The position numbers and the translations under genes are program-made. The notes under the pieces were generated by a model. It saw nothing but the letters and a program-made list of their open reading frames with translations. It did not search any database and was not told the DNA's origin. Below are positions 24,591 to 32,670 of a DNA stretch of 37,361 nt, one piece after another (within the stretch, counting starts at the first letter, position 1; the number at the start of each line of letters is the position of its first letter). Origin of the DNA: Oscillospiraceae bacterium (GTDB lineage: Bacteria > Bacillota_A > Clostridia > Oscillospirales > Oscillospiraceae); assembly GCA_017459865.1 (NCBI GenBank), contig JAFUCD010000019.1, positions 1 to 37,361 of the forward strand, given 5' to 3'.

Positions 24591-24661
24591 GTAGGGCGGG
24601 GACCCGTGCCCCGCCGTGTGTGCGGCGCGGATCCGCGGCGGCCCACAGGTGGCCGCCCTAC
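24591..24661. repeat. Single inverted pair of GTAG hairpins (reverse layout)
   Basis: 24591-24615 is GTAG-GGCGGGG-ACCCGTG-CCCCGCC. 24637-24661, read on the minus strand, is GTAG-GGCGGCC-ACCTGTG-GGCCGCC. The GTAG heads face outward here, whereas in the tandem arrays they face each other across the spacer. It lies between ecfT and truA. Confidence 0.88.
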
Positions 24662-24679
24662 GAAGAAAGACACAGAATC

Positions 24680-25465
24680 ATGCCTATGAACGAATCAACC
24701 AAACGCAACATCGCCCTGCGGCTTTCTTATGACGGCTCGCGGTATCACGGCTGGCAGGTGCAGAAGACCGAGATCACCGTCGCCGAGACGCTTGAGCGCG
24801 CGCTCACGAAGGTCTGCGGGCATCCCGTCAAGGTCACGGGCTGCGGGCGCACGGACGCGGGCGTGCACGCGCTGTCGTATTGCGCGAACTTCCGCACCGA
24901 CTGCACGATCCCCATCGACCGCGTACCGCTCGCCGTGAACGCGCGGCTGCCGGGCGACATCGCCGTGTCCGCCGCCGTCGAGGCGCCGGAGGACTTCAAC
25001 GCCATCGGCTCGTGCATCCAAAAGGAATATCTCTACCGCATCCACAATTCCCGCGTGCGCGATCCCTTCATGGAGCACCGCGCGTGCTTCTATCCCGCGC
25101 CGCTCGATATCGCGCTCATGCAGCGCGCCGGGCGCGCCTTCGAGGGGACGCACGACTTCGCCGCCGTGCGCAGCGTCGGCACCGAGACGAAGACCACCGT
25201 CCGCACCGTCCATTGGTGCCGAGCAGAACAGACCGGCGAGTGGATCACCGTCGCCGTCTGCGCAGACGGGTTTTTGTACAACATGGTGCGCGCCATCGTC
25301 GGCACGATGGTCTATGCCTCCCACGGCAAGCTCGTGCCGGAGGACATCCCCGCCCTGCTCGAGACGCGCGACCGCCGACTTACCGGTCCGACGATGCCCC
25401 CGCAGGGGCTGTATCTGAACAGGCTCTGGTACGACGGCGTGGTAGGGGATATGATGAAACTATAG
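24680..25465 (+). CDS. truA: tRNA pseudouridine(38-40) synthase TruA
   Basis: A 261-residue enzyme that converts U38-U40 in the anticodon arm to pseudouridine. Motifs: LRLSYDGSRYHGWQVQ (13-28), catalytic Asp59 in GCGRTDAGVHA, DFNAIGSCIQKEYLYRI (about 113-129) and DGFLYNMVRAIVGT (about 195-208). The length is normal. The order ecfA1-ecfA2-ecfT-truA is widespread in Firmicutes. The start is ATG 24680 or 24686; no strong SD is seen because the upstream DNA is repeat-derived. Confidence 0.94.
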   Translation: MPMNESTKRNIALRLSYDGSRYHGWQVQKTEITVAETLERALTKVCGHPVKVTGCGRTDAGVHALSYCANFRTDCTIPIDRVPLAVNARLPGDIAVSAAVEAPEDFNAIGSCIQKEYLYRIHNSRVRDPFMEHRACFYPAPLDIALMQRAGRAFEGTHDFAAVRSVGTETKTTVRTVHWCRAEQTGEWITVAVCADGFLYNMVRAIVGTMVYASHGKLVPEDIPALLETRDRRLTGPTMPPQGLYLNRLWYDGVVGDMMKL

Positions 25466-25515
25466 GCGCGGAGCGTGTTCACCCGTATGCTCCGCCGAAA
25501 TCGGCCTATGCAGCG

Positions 25516-25594
25516 CGGGCGGGGCAAGCCCCGCCCCTACGGACACGAATGTACTGCCTACGAAGACTGTAGGGGAGGGGCTTGCCCCTCCCGT
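25516..25594. repeat. Inverted pair of second-family GTAG hairpins
   Basis: 25516-25540 ends in CTAC and folds as GGGCGGGGC/GCCCCGCCC. 25569-25594 has the head GTAG and the stem GGGAGGGGC/GCCCCTCCC. The latter is identical over 26 bp to the copy at 19647-19672. It fills the gap between truA and the next gene. Confidence 0.85.
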
Positions 25595-25653
25595 TCCCGG
25601 ACGATTTCTGCACTACATCCGTGCGTTATGGACCCGGATACAAGGAGAAACCT

Positions 25654-26751
25654 ATGACAGAAAACCGATCCTCAGCCCTCACGCGCTGGCTGATCGCGGC
25701 GATCGTGCTGGTCGTGGCGCTGATCTTCGTGGTGGTGCTGGTGCGCCGCAGCGCGGCACGCTCCGCCGCCGCGACGGAGGAGGCGCCCTATACGCTCGAT
25801 AACAGCGCGGGGCAGGTCTTCGCCGTCACCGCGGGTCGGGAGGGACAGCTCGTCGCCGTGACGAACGGCGGGCTGCAGATCTTCTCGCCCGAGGGCGCGA
25901 GCGTCGTGCACGAGCTGATGAGCTTCAAGCAGCCGGGCGTCACGGCGGGGGAGCGGGCCGCCGCCGCGTATGACATCGGCGCGGAGACGCTTCTCGTCGC
26001 GGATCTGGACGGGACCGTCAACACCGTCGAGCCGCCGGGCGCCATCATCTCCGCGCGCATGAACAGCGCGGGCTGGCTCGCCCTCGTCACCGAGGCGCCG
26101 GGCTACCGCGCCGTCGTCACCGTGTATGACGAAAACCACAACGCCGTCTACGCCTGGTACTCCGGCACGAGCTATGTGCTCACGGCGGAGGTCTCGGAAA
26201 AAGGCGTGCTCGCCGTGCTCTGCGTCGACGAGACGGGCGGCAGCGTCAACTTCTTCAAGCTCTCGGACGAGGATCCGGTCGGCACCTACACGGCGCCGGG
26301 CGAGCTCTTCGCCGATCTCTGCTGGATCGACGGCACGCACGCGGCGGCGATCGGACAGTCGCGCGCCGTGTTCCTGAACACCGACGGCTCGCCCGCCGGG
26401 GACTATGACTTCAACGGGCAGAATCTCTATGACTATGCCCGCGAGGGCAGCGGCTATCTGGCGCTGTGTCTCTCGCAGTACCGCTCCGGCAGCCCCACGC
26501 GGCTGCTCACGCTCTCGCCCAGGGGCGAGGTGCTGGGCGACATCGCGGCGCCTGACGGGCTGGAGAGCGTCAGCGCCCACGGCAAGCAGGTGCTCGCGTT
26601 CTGCGGCAAGCAGCTCATTCAGTATAATCAGCAGCTCGAGGAGATGCTCACGGCGGAGGTCGATCAGACCGGCGTCCGTCAGGCGCTGCTCCTGCAGAGC
26701 GGCAGGTGCGTTCTGGTCTTTGACTATTCCGCACAGGCATTCGAATACTAA
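25654..26751 (+). CDS. Membrane-anchored beta-propeller-like protein, DUF5711 type
   Basis: A 365-residue protein with an N-terminal membrane anchor (about 12-29, LIAAIVLVVALIFVVVLV) and a long extracytoplasmic part made of repeated four-strand blades (YTLDNSAGQVFAVTAGREGQ, LVAVTNGGLQIFSPEG, TLLVADLDGTVNTVEPPG, RLLTLSPRGEVLG). This matches my memory of DUF5711 proteins in Oscillospiraceae, which are predicted beta-propellers of unknown role. The SD AAGGAG is 6 nt from the ATG. It sits 20 nt before the cvpA-like gene, so the two form an operon. Confidence 0.8.
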   Translation: MTENRSSALTRWLIAAIVLVVALIFVVVLVRRSAARSAAATEEAPYTLDNSAGQVFAVTAGREGQLVAVTNGGLQIFSPEGASVVHELMSFKQPGVTAGERAAAAYDIGAETLLVADLDGTVNTVEPPGAIISARMNSAGWLALVTEAPGYRAVVTVYDENHNAVYAWYSGTSYVLTAEVSEKGVLAVLCVDETGGSVNFFKLSDEDPVGTYTAPGELFADLCWIDGTHAAAIGQSRAVFLNTDGSPAGDYDFNGQNLYDYAREGSGYLALCLSQYRSGSPTRLLTLSPRGEVLGDIAAPDGLESVSAHGKQVLAFCGKQLIQYNQQLEEMLTAEVDQTGVRQALLLQSGRCVLVFDYSAQAFEY

Positions 26752-26771
26752 GATAAAGGTAGGACAAAGCT

Positions 26772-27491
26772 ATGAATCTTGCATTTTACATCGCGTTTGC
26801 CGTGATCATCGTCATCGCGGTCTGGAGCGGCTACAAGCACGGTCTGATCCTGAGCGTGGCGCATCTGGCGGCGATCGTTGCGTCGCTGTATCTGGCGGCG
26901 CTGCTCTCCGGCGCGTTCTCCAATGAGATCGTCTCCGGTCTTCGCCCCTTTGCCGAGGGCTATCTGGACCATCAGGTCGCGACCGAGGTCATGCCGAAGC
27001 TCGGTATCTCGGGCAGCGAAAATCTCTCCGTGGCGGATGCGCTGGAGCAGCAGCCCGATGTGGCGCATGAATTCTGCTATGAGACCTATCGCGCCGCCGG
27101 CATCGCCGAAGGGCCCGCCGAGCAGATGGCGCGCGAGGCGCAGTCCTACGCAAGCGCGCAGCAGACCACGGTGTCCGACGGACTCGTGCAGGTGTTCTGC
27201 GAGCGGCTTGCCTATGTCGCGGGCACGGCGCTGGCGTTCATCCTGATCCTCGTGCTGCTGCTCGCCGTCGGCAACCTGCCGAATCTCACGTTCCGGCTGC
27301 CGGAGCACGAGCGGCTGGATGATCTCGGCGGAGCGCTCGTGGGCTTCATCAACGGGCTCGCCTACTGCACGCTCCTGTGCTGGGTGCTCCAGTTCGCCGG
27401 GGCGCTCATCGGCCGCGACACCCTGCAGCACAACATCGTGGCGAACATTCTGCTCAAGCTCAATATCCTCACCATCGGTGTAGGTATTTAA
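26772..27491 (+). CDS. CvpA-family membrane protein
   Basis: A 239-residue membrane protein: SGYKHGLILSVAHLAAIVASLYLA near the N-terminus (G-x-x-x-G-x-x-x-S helix typical of CvpA), a soluble insert (about 60-135), then further spans with the family motif LDDLGGALVGFINGLAYCTLL (about 177-197). CvpA proteins are linked to colicin V production and envelope integrity in Proteobacteria; the role in Firmicutes is unclear. The insert between spans is longer than in Proteobacterial CvpA. Confidence 0.82.
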   Translation: MNLAFYIAFAVIIVIAVWSGYKHGLILSVAHLAAIVASLYLAALLSGAFSNEIVSGLRPFAEGYLDHQVATEVMPKLGISGSENLSVADALEQQPDVAHEFCYETYRAAGIAEGPAEQMAREAQSYASAQQTTVSDGLVQVFCERLAYVAGTALAFILILVLLLAVGNLPNLTFRLPEHERLDDLGGALVGFINGLAYCTLLCWVLQFAGALIGRDTLQHNIVANILLKLNILTIGVGI

Positions 27492-27726
27492 GCTTCGCTT
27501 CGATGAAAGTCCGCAGGGCGAACTTTCATCGAGAAGGATGGCGCTCCATATTGTTTCTTGGTCGAAAGTGCGGCTTTCGAGAAAAGAAACAATATTCCGC
27601 GAGAAGTGTTTTCCGCGCCACGGCGAAGCCGCGGCGGGAAAACGGATCGGATTTTTTGCCGCTGCGGCGGCAAACTCTGCGAGGCATTTGGTTGTCTCAT
27701 TTTGTTCCCTAAGGAGGGCTTTCTCA
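27492..27726 (+). other. Multi-hairpin leader before the Clp unfoldase gene
   Basis: A 235-nt non-coding stretch with four consecutive strong inverted repeats: 27500-27510/27522-27532 (11 bp); 27548-27559/27584-27595 (12 bp, with an inner 7-bp stem TCGAAAG/CTTTCGA); 27608-27614/27637-27643 with further GC pairing; and 27656-27662/27667-27673. A T6 run (27652-27657) follows the third hairpin. An SD AAGGAGGG precedes the ATG at 27727. It could be a cis-regulatory RNA, an attenuator or a composite repeat element. Confidence 0.6.
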
Positions 27727-30024
27727 ATGCAGCCTACTCTCTGTGCCCGCTGCGGCAAGAACATGGCGGTGATCTTCATCACCCGCATCGAAAACAACGA
27801 AACGAAAAACGAAGGGCTCTGTCTCAAGTGCGCCCGCGAGCTGCACATCAAGCCCGTGGACGACGTCATCGAGCGCATGGGGCTCACGGACGAGGATCTG
27901 GAGAGCCTCTCCGGCGACATGATGGATCTGTTCCGCAGCGCCGAGGATCTGCCCGACGCCTCTGACGACGAGAGCGAGAACGACGACGGCAAGACCGCGA
28001 CGTTCCCGTTTTTGAACCGCCTCTTCGGCGCGGCGAACAATGCCATGCAGCCCGCCAACGCCGAGGAGCCGAAGCGCGAGCAGCCGCCCGCACGCGATGC
28101 GTCCGCTCCGCAGCCGAAAAAGCGCAAATTCCTGGACAACTACTGCATCGACCTCACCGCCCGCGCCGAGGCGGGGAAGCTCGACCGCATGATCGGGCGC
28201 GCCGAGGAGCTCGAGCGCGTCCTGCAGATCCTGAATCGCCGCCAGAAGAACAACCCCTGCCTGATCGGCGAACCCGGCGTCGGCAAGACCGCCATCGCCG
28301 AGGGCCTGGCCCAGCGCATCGCGAAGGGCGACGTGCCGTATAAGCTCAAGGATAAGCGCGTGTACCTGCTCGACCTGACGGCGCTCGTCGCCGGGACGCA
28401 GTTTCGCGGCCAGTTCGAGAGCCGCATGAAGGGGCTCATCGACGACATCCGCAAGGCCGGCAACGTCATCCTCGTCATCGACGAGGTGCACAACATCGTC
28501 GGCGCGGGCGACGCCGAGGGCAGCATGAACGCCGCCAATATCTTAAAGCCCGCGCTCTCGCGCGGCGAGATCCAGGTCATCGGCGCGACGACCTTCACCG
28601 AATACCGCAAGCACATCGAAAAGGACTCCGCGCTCGAGCGCCGCTTCCAGCCTGTCACGGTCACGGAGCCGTCCATCGCCGACAGTATCGAGGTCATCAA
28701 GGGCATCCGCGGCTATTACGAGGATTTCCATCAGGTCACGATCTCCGACGAGATGTGCGCCGCCGCGGTCACGCTCTCGGAGCGCTATATCACCGACCGC
28801 TATCTCCCTGACAAGGCCATCGACCTCATTGACGAGGCCTGCTCGGACGTGAATCTGAAAAACACCGCGCTCTCGCGCCGCACGGAGGTCGAGAAGGAGC
28901 TCGCGGACTATGACAAAGAGCGCGAGCTGATCATGCAGCAGGACGAGCAGGACTTCGAGCGGCTCGCCGAGCTGCGCAGCCGGAGCCTGCAGCTCACGGA
29001 TGAGCTCAACCGCCTCAAGGCGCTCGACCGCCCCGCGCTCACGACGGAAAACCTCGCGCGCATCATCGAGCTCTGGACGAAGATCCCGGCCTCCAGCATC
29101 CGCGAGGACGAATTCGAGCGCCTCGCGCAGCTCGGCGACCGCCTGCGCGCGCACATCGTCGGGCAGGACGCCGCCGTGGACGCCGTCTGCGCCGCCATCC
29201 GCCGCAGCCGCGTCGGCCTGCAGGCCAAGCGCAAGCCCGTCAGCTTCATCTTCGTGGGCGGCACGGGCGTCGGCAAGACGGAGCTTGTAAAGCGCCTCGC
29301 CGCCGATCTCTTCGATTCGCCGGAGAGCCTGATCCGCCTCGATATGTCCGAGTTCATGGAGAAGTTCTCCGTCTCGCGGCTCATCGGCTCGCCCCCGGGC
29401 TACGTCGGCTATGACGAGGCGGGGCAGCTCACCGAGAAGATCCGCCGCAAGCCCTATTCCGTCGTCCTCTTCGACGAGATCGAAAAGGCGCACCCGGACG
29501 TCATGAACATCCTCCTGCAGATCCTCGACGACGGGCGCATCACGGACGCGCAGGGCCGCACCGTGAATTTTGAAAACACCGTCATCATCATGACCACGAA
29601 CGCGGGCAGCAACCGCTCCACGAGCGCGCTGGGCTTCGGCATGTCGGCAAACGACCAGACGAAAGAGCGCGTCATGAAGGCGCTGAACGAATTCCTGCGT
29701 CCGGAGTTTCTCAACCGCGTGGACGAGGTCGTGTATTTCAACAAGCTCACGGAAGAGAACTTCCGCGCCATCGCGGCGCTCATGCTCACCGAGGTGCGCG
29801 ACATGATGGCGCAGCGCGGCATGGCGCTCACGTGGGACGAGAGCGTGATCGACGCGCTCGTGAAAAAGAGCTACAGCGAGACCTACGGCGCGCGCAATCT
29901 CCGCCGCACGATCCAGAAGGACGTCGAGGACGCCATCGCCGCCGCGATCGTAGACCGCCGCGCCCAGAGCGCGAGTGTGAAGCTGACAGCGGAGGGCGAA
30001 GCGATCAAGGTGGAATTGGAATAA
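27727..30024 (+). CDS. ClpE-like AAA+ unfoldase (Clp protease ATP-binding subunit)
   Basis: A 765-residue Hsp100 protein. The N-terminal zinc finger Cys6-Cys9...Cys32-Cys35 (CARCG, CLKCA) replaces the usual Clp-N repeats, as in ClpE. After an acidic linker (50-135) comes AAA1 with Walker A GEPGVGKT (181-188) and VILVIDEVHNIVGAG (247-261); then a short middle domain (about 375-430); then AAA2 with Walker A GGTGVGKT (511-518), SPPGYVGYDEAGQL, VVLFDEIEKAHPDV and arginine-finger-region sequence. It unfolds substrates for ClpP; no ClpP loop residues could be judged with certainty. No CtsR-type operator was seen upstream. ATG 27727 is chosen because of the SD and because the zinc finger starts there. 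Confidence 0.93.
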   Translation: MQPTLCARCGKNMAVIFITRIENNETKNEGLCLKCARELHIKPVDDVIERMGLTDEDLESLSGDMMDLFRSAEDLPDASDDESENDDGKTATFPFLNRLFGAANNAMQPANAEEPKREQPPARDASAPQPKKRKFLDNYCIDLTARAEAGKLDRMIGRAEELERVLQILNRRQKNNPCLIGEPGVGKTAIAEGLAQRIAKGDVPYKLKDKRVYLLDLTALVAGTQFRGQFESRMKGLIDDIRKAGNVILVIDEVHNIVGAGDAEGSMNAANILKPALSRGEIQVIGATTFTEYRKHIEKDSALERRFQPVTVTEPSIADSIEVIKGIRGYYEDFHQVTISDEMCAAAVTLSERYITDRYLPDKAIDLIDEACSDVNLKNTALSRRTEVEKELADYDKERELIMQQDEQDFERLAELRSRSLQLTDELNRLKALDRPALTTENLARIIELWTKIPASSIREDEFERLAQLGDRLRAHIVGQDAAVDAVCAAIRRSRVGLQAKRKPVSFIFVGGTGVGKTELVKRLAADLFDSPESLIRLDMSEFMEKFSVSRLIGSPPGYVGYDEAGQLTEKIRRKPYSVVLFDEIEKAHPDVMNILLQILDDGRITDAQGRTVNFENTVIIMTTNAGSNRSTSALGFGMSANDQTKERVMKALNEFLRPEFLNRVDEVVYFNKLTEENFRAIAALMLTEVRDMMAQRGMALTWDESVIDALVKKSYSETYGARNLRRTIQKDVEDAIAAAIVDRRAQSASVKLTAEGEAIKVELE

Positions 30025-30035
30025 CGGGGCAGGAC

Positions 30036-30210
30036 GGCGGGGCACAGGTCCCCGCCCTACGGCGCACGAACCAAGCCAATCGCACCCTGTAGGGCGGCCA
30101 CCCGTGGGCCGCCGCTTCCGGCGCACATACGGCGGGGCACAGGTCCCCGCCCTACGGCGCACGAACCAAGCCAATCGTACCCTGTAGGGCGGTCACCCGT
30201 GGGCCGCCGC
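30036..30210. repeat. Left GTAG-hairpin array beside the RAYT gene (two 95-bp units)
   Basis: Hairpin B at 30036-30060 and 30131-30155; hairpin A at 30089-30114 and from 30184. The period is 95 bp for each, as in the array at 18997. The last A copy has GGCGGTC opposite GGCCGCC, a G-T change in the stem. The array begins 11 nt after the Clp stop codon and is followed by GGACGCACGAGTGGA. Confidence 0.93.
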
Positions 30211-30232
30211 AGATACCGGACGCACGAGTGGA

Positions 30233-30733
30233 ATGATTTTTATGACATTACAGAAACGAAAACATCCGCGTTTAAAAACGTTTGATTATGCCACGCCGGG
30301 CGCGTATTTTATTACAATCTGTGCATACAAACGCCGAGCGCTGTTCGGGTCGATTCGACCAGGAAATAAGCCGGAGGATATCTCGTGTCGACTGTCTGTG
30401 TACGGACAATGTATCCGGGAACTGATACAACAGCTTGAAACAAAATATCCGCAGGCGCAGATCGATCACATGGTTGTTATGCCGAATCATATTCATCTTC
30501 TGATAACGTTGAAGGAAGCTTCGGATGCTGACATTCCCACGATGATCGGAAGGTTCAAAAGCTGTGCAACGCGCGCGTGCTGGAAGCTTGGGTATCCGGA
30601 AAAGCAATTGTTTCAAACGTCGTTTCACGATCATGTGGTTCGATCGGAAACGGAGTATCAGAACATTTGGGAATATATTGATACAAACCCATTGAAATGG
30701 GCGCTGGATCGATACTATATTCCGGAACAGTAG
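30233..30733 (+). CDS. REP-associated tyrosine transposase (RAYT, Y1/HUH family)
   Basis: A 166-residue single-strand DNA nuclease of the Y1 transposase family. Motifs: PGAYFITICAYKRRALFG (22-39), the HUH metal motif in MPNHIHLL (His86, His88), and the C-terminal SFHDHVVRSETEYQNIWEYI followed by DTNPLKW, with candidate nucleophile Tyr142 or Tyr148. Such proteins (TnpA-REP) recognise a GTAG-type tetranucleotide at the foot of REP hairpins. That is exactly what flanks this gene on both sides. No accessory TnpB is present. GC is much lower than in the neighbours. The start may be ATG 30233 or 30242; the SD is weak. Confidence 0.93.
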   Translation: MIFMTLQKRKHPRLKTFDYATPGAYFITICAYKRRALFGSIRPGNKPEDISCRLSVYGQCIRELIQQLETKYPQAQIDHMVVMPNHIHLLITLKEASDADIPTMIGRFKSCATRACWKLGYPEKQLFQTSFHDHVVRSETEYQNIWEYIDTNPLKWALDRYYIPEQ

Positions 30734-30746
30734 AACGAAAGAGAAT

Positions 30747-30921
30747 GGCGGGGCACAGGTCCCCGCCCTACGGCGCATGAACCTGGCGAGCCGCACCCCG
30801 TAGGGCGGCCACCCGTGGGCCGCCGCTTCCGGCGCACATACGGCGGGGCACAGGTCCCCGCCCTACGGCGCATGAACTAAGCCAATCGCACCCCGTAGGG
30901 CGGCCACCCGTGGGCCGCCGG
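30747..30921. repeat. Right GTAG-hairpin array beside the RAYT gene (two 95-bp units)
   Basis: Hairpin B at 30747-30771 and 30842-30866; hairpin A at 30800-30825 and from 30895. The period is again 95 bp. It starts 14 nt after the RAYT stop and ends with GGACGCACGAATGGA, which matches the sequence after the left array and supplies the SD of the next gene. Confidence 0.93.
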
Positions 30922-30955
30922 GACCGCCGGACGCACGAATGGAGGAGTACTGACT

Positions 30956-31468
30956 ATGAAATCCAAGATCCAGATCATCCAGGGCGATATCACGCTGTCG
31001 GACGCCGACGCGATCGTGAATGCCGCCAACTGCTCGCTGCTGGGCGGCGGGGGCGTCGACGGCGCGATCCACCGCGCGGCGGGGCCTGAGCTCCTTGCCG
31101 AGTGCCGCACGCTGAACGGCTGCGAGACCGGCGAGGCGAAGATCACGAAGGGCTATCGCCTGAAGGCAAAGCACGTCATCCACACGCCCGGACCGCGCTG
31201 GCGCGACGGGCAGCACGGCGAGCCGGAAAAGCTGGCGAGCTGCTACCGCAACTGCATCCGCCTCGCCGCCGAAAACGGCTGCGCGACGGTGGATTTCCCG
31301 TCCATCAGCACGGGCGTGTATCATTTCCCGCTCGCGCAGGCCGCCGAGATCGCGGTGCGCACCATTGCCGAGACGCTCTCGGCCTATCCCGCCATCACGC
31401 GCGTGCGGATGGTGTGCTTCGATGCGCGCACCCGCGACGCCTATGAAAACGCCCTTGCGAAGCTTTGA
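30956..31468 (+). CDS. Macrodomain protein, O-acetyl-ADP-ribose deacetylase type
   Basis: A 170-residue single macrodomain of the YmdB/MacroD class: QGDITLSDADAIVNAANCSL (9-28), GGGGVDGAIHRAAG (30-43), CETGEAKITKGYRLKAKHVIHTPGP (about 56-80) and FPSISTGVYHFP (about 115-126). It should bind ADP-ribose and may hydrolyse O-acetyl-ADP-ribose or reverse mono-ADP-ribosylation. Its SD (GGAGGAG) lies in the tail of the adjacent repeat array. It forms a tight run with the two following genes (gaps of 10 and 4 nt). Confidence 0.93.
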   Translation: MKSKIQIIQGDITLSDADAIVNAANCSLLGGGGVDGAIHRAAGPELLAECRTLNGCETGEAKITKGYRLKAKHVIHTPGPRWRDGQHGEPEKLASCYRNCIRLAAENGCATVDFPSISTGVYHFPLAQAAEIAVRTIAETLSAYPAITRVRMVCFDARTRDAYENALAKL

Positions 31469-31478
31469 GGTGATGTAA

Positions 31479-32048
31479 ATGAAAAAGCACGCCGTAACCA
31501 TCCAGTATAACGCGCCCGCCACGCTCACGTTCGCGCTGCTGAGCCTGCTCACGCTCGTGCTCGCGACGCTCACGCACGGGTGGACGACGGACCATCTCTT
31601 TTCCGTCTATCGCTCGCCGCTGGACGATCTGCTGACCTACCCGCGCATGGTCCTGCATGTGCTGGGGCATCGGGATCTCGCCGCTTGCACGGCGAACATC
31701 GTCATGATCCTCGTCGTCGGACCGGCGGCGGAGGAGCGCTTCGGCAGCGCGAAGGTCCTGCTCGCGATCCTGCTCACGGCGATCGCGACGAGTCTTGTGA
31801 TGTGGTTCCTCTTCCCGGCGAGCACGCTCATGGGCGCCTCGGGCATCGTGTTCATGCTCATCGTGCTCAGCGCCTTCTCCGGCGCGCGCGACGGCGTCAT
31901 CCCGCTCACGCTCCTGCTCGTGCTGGCGCTGTATCTGGGTTCTGAGGTCGTGCAGGCGGTCACCGGCACGCGCGATCTTGCGCAGCTGACGCAGATCACC
32001 GGCGGCGTGGTCGGCGTGCTGCTCGGCGCGATCTACGCGCGCAGCTGA
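31479..32048 (+). CDS. Rhomboid-like membrane protein, catalytic His apparently replaced
   Basis: A 189-residue protein with about five or six spans. It keeps the rhomboid features HVLGHRDLAACTANIVMILVVGP (about 55-77, H-x3-H-x7-N) and LMGASGIVFML (about 109-119, GxSG with the serine nucleophile). The last span reads LTQITGGVVGVLLG where active rhomboids have a catalytic His before the glycines (as in AHVAG of GlpG); here the equivalent position is Gln. No other His lies in that span. It may therefore be an inactive rhomboid-like protein that binds membrane substrates, or use an unusual dyad. The neighbours do not reveal a substrate. Confidence 0.82.
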   Translation: MKKHAVTIQYNAPATLTFALLSLLTLVLATLTHGWTTDHLFSVYRSPLDDLLTYPRMVLHVLGHRDLAACTANIVMILVVGPAAEERFGSAKVLLAILLTAIATSLVMWFLFPASTLMGASGIVFMLIVLSAFSGARDGVIPLTLLLVLALYLGSEVVQAVTGTRDLAQLTQITGGVVGVLLGAIYARS

Positions 32049-32052
32049 AGCG

Positions 32053-32490
32053 ATGCGCCTTTTGATCAGCGCCTGCCTGCTGGGCGAGCCGTGCCGCTAC
32101 GACGGCGCGGCCAAGCCGCTTTCCGACGCGCAGATGGAAACGCTGCTGCGCGACCACACGCTCATCCCCGTCTGCCCCGAGCAGCTCGGCGGGCTGCCCA
32201 CGCCGCGCACGCCGTCGGAGCGCAGCGGCGACCGCGTCGTCATGCGCGACGGGCGGGACGTCACGGCGGAATTCGCCCGCGGCGCCGCCGTTGTGCGCGC
32301 GCTCGCGCTTGAGACCGGCGCGGAGGCCGCGCTCTTAAAGGCGCGCAGCCCCTCCTGCGGCAGCGGCGAAATTTACGACGGCACCTTCACCGGCGCGCGG
32401 ACGTCCGGCGACGGCGTCACGACCGAAGCCCTCCGCGCCCTGGGCATCCCGGTGTATTCGGAGGAAAATTTTCCGTTTGCAGCAGAATGA
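32053..32490 (+). CDS. DUF523 family protein
   Basis: A 145-residue cysteine-containing protein typical of DUF523/COG1683: SACLLGEPCRYDG (6-18), VCPEQLGGLPTPR (about 40-52), VTAEFARGA and LKARSPSCGSGEIYDGTFTG (about 94-113). The function is unknown; the conserved Cys residues suggest metal or thiol chemistry. It starts 4 nt after the rhomboid-like gene and is closed by a strong terminator. Confidence 0.9.
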   Translation: MRLLISACLLGEPCRYDGAAKPLSDAQMETLLRDHTLIPVCPEQLGGLPTPRTPSERSGDRVVMRDGRDVTAEFARGAAVVRALALETGAEAALLKARSPSCGSGEIYDGTFTGARTSGDGVTTEALRALGIPVYSEENFPFAAE

Positions 32491-32503
32491 TGACTATTTA
32501 TCC

Positions 32504-32545
32504 GCCCGCGCAGTACGATTATTCGTACTGCGCGGGCGCTTTTTT
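32504..32545 (+). terminator. Terminator of the macrodomain operon
   Basis: A perfect 15-bp stem GCCCGCGCAGTACGA with a TTAT loop, then GC and T6. Confidence 0.95.
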
Positions 32546-32670
32546 GTGGAAAACCCTGTTGGAAATGTGGAAAAGGTTCACATAATGTGCGAGCACAGAG
32601 CCCTCCACGCCCGCGCTGCGGACCTCGTTCCTTTTTGCTCCAAAGCGGAACAAAATATCTCAAAATATCT
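32545..32670. other. Possible replication-type control region
   Basis: Two copies of TGTGGAAAA (32545-32553 and 32576-32584), the reverse of TTTTCCACA and one base off a DnaA box, lie 31 bp apart. Two tandem CAAAATATCT repeats (32651-32670) abut the -35 of the next promoter. The region is AT-rich and precedes a replication-type orphan gene. Confidence 0.35.
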
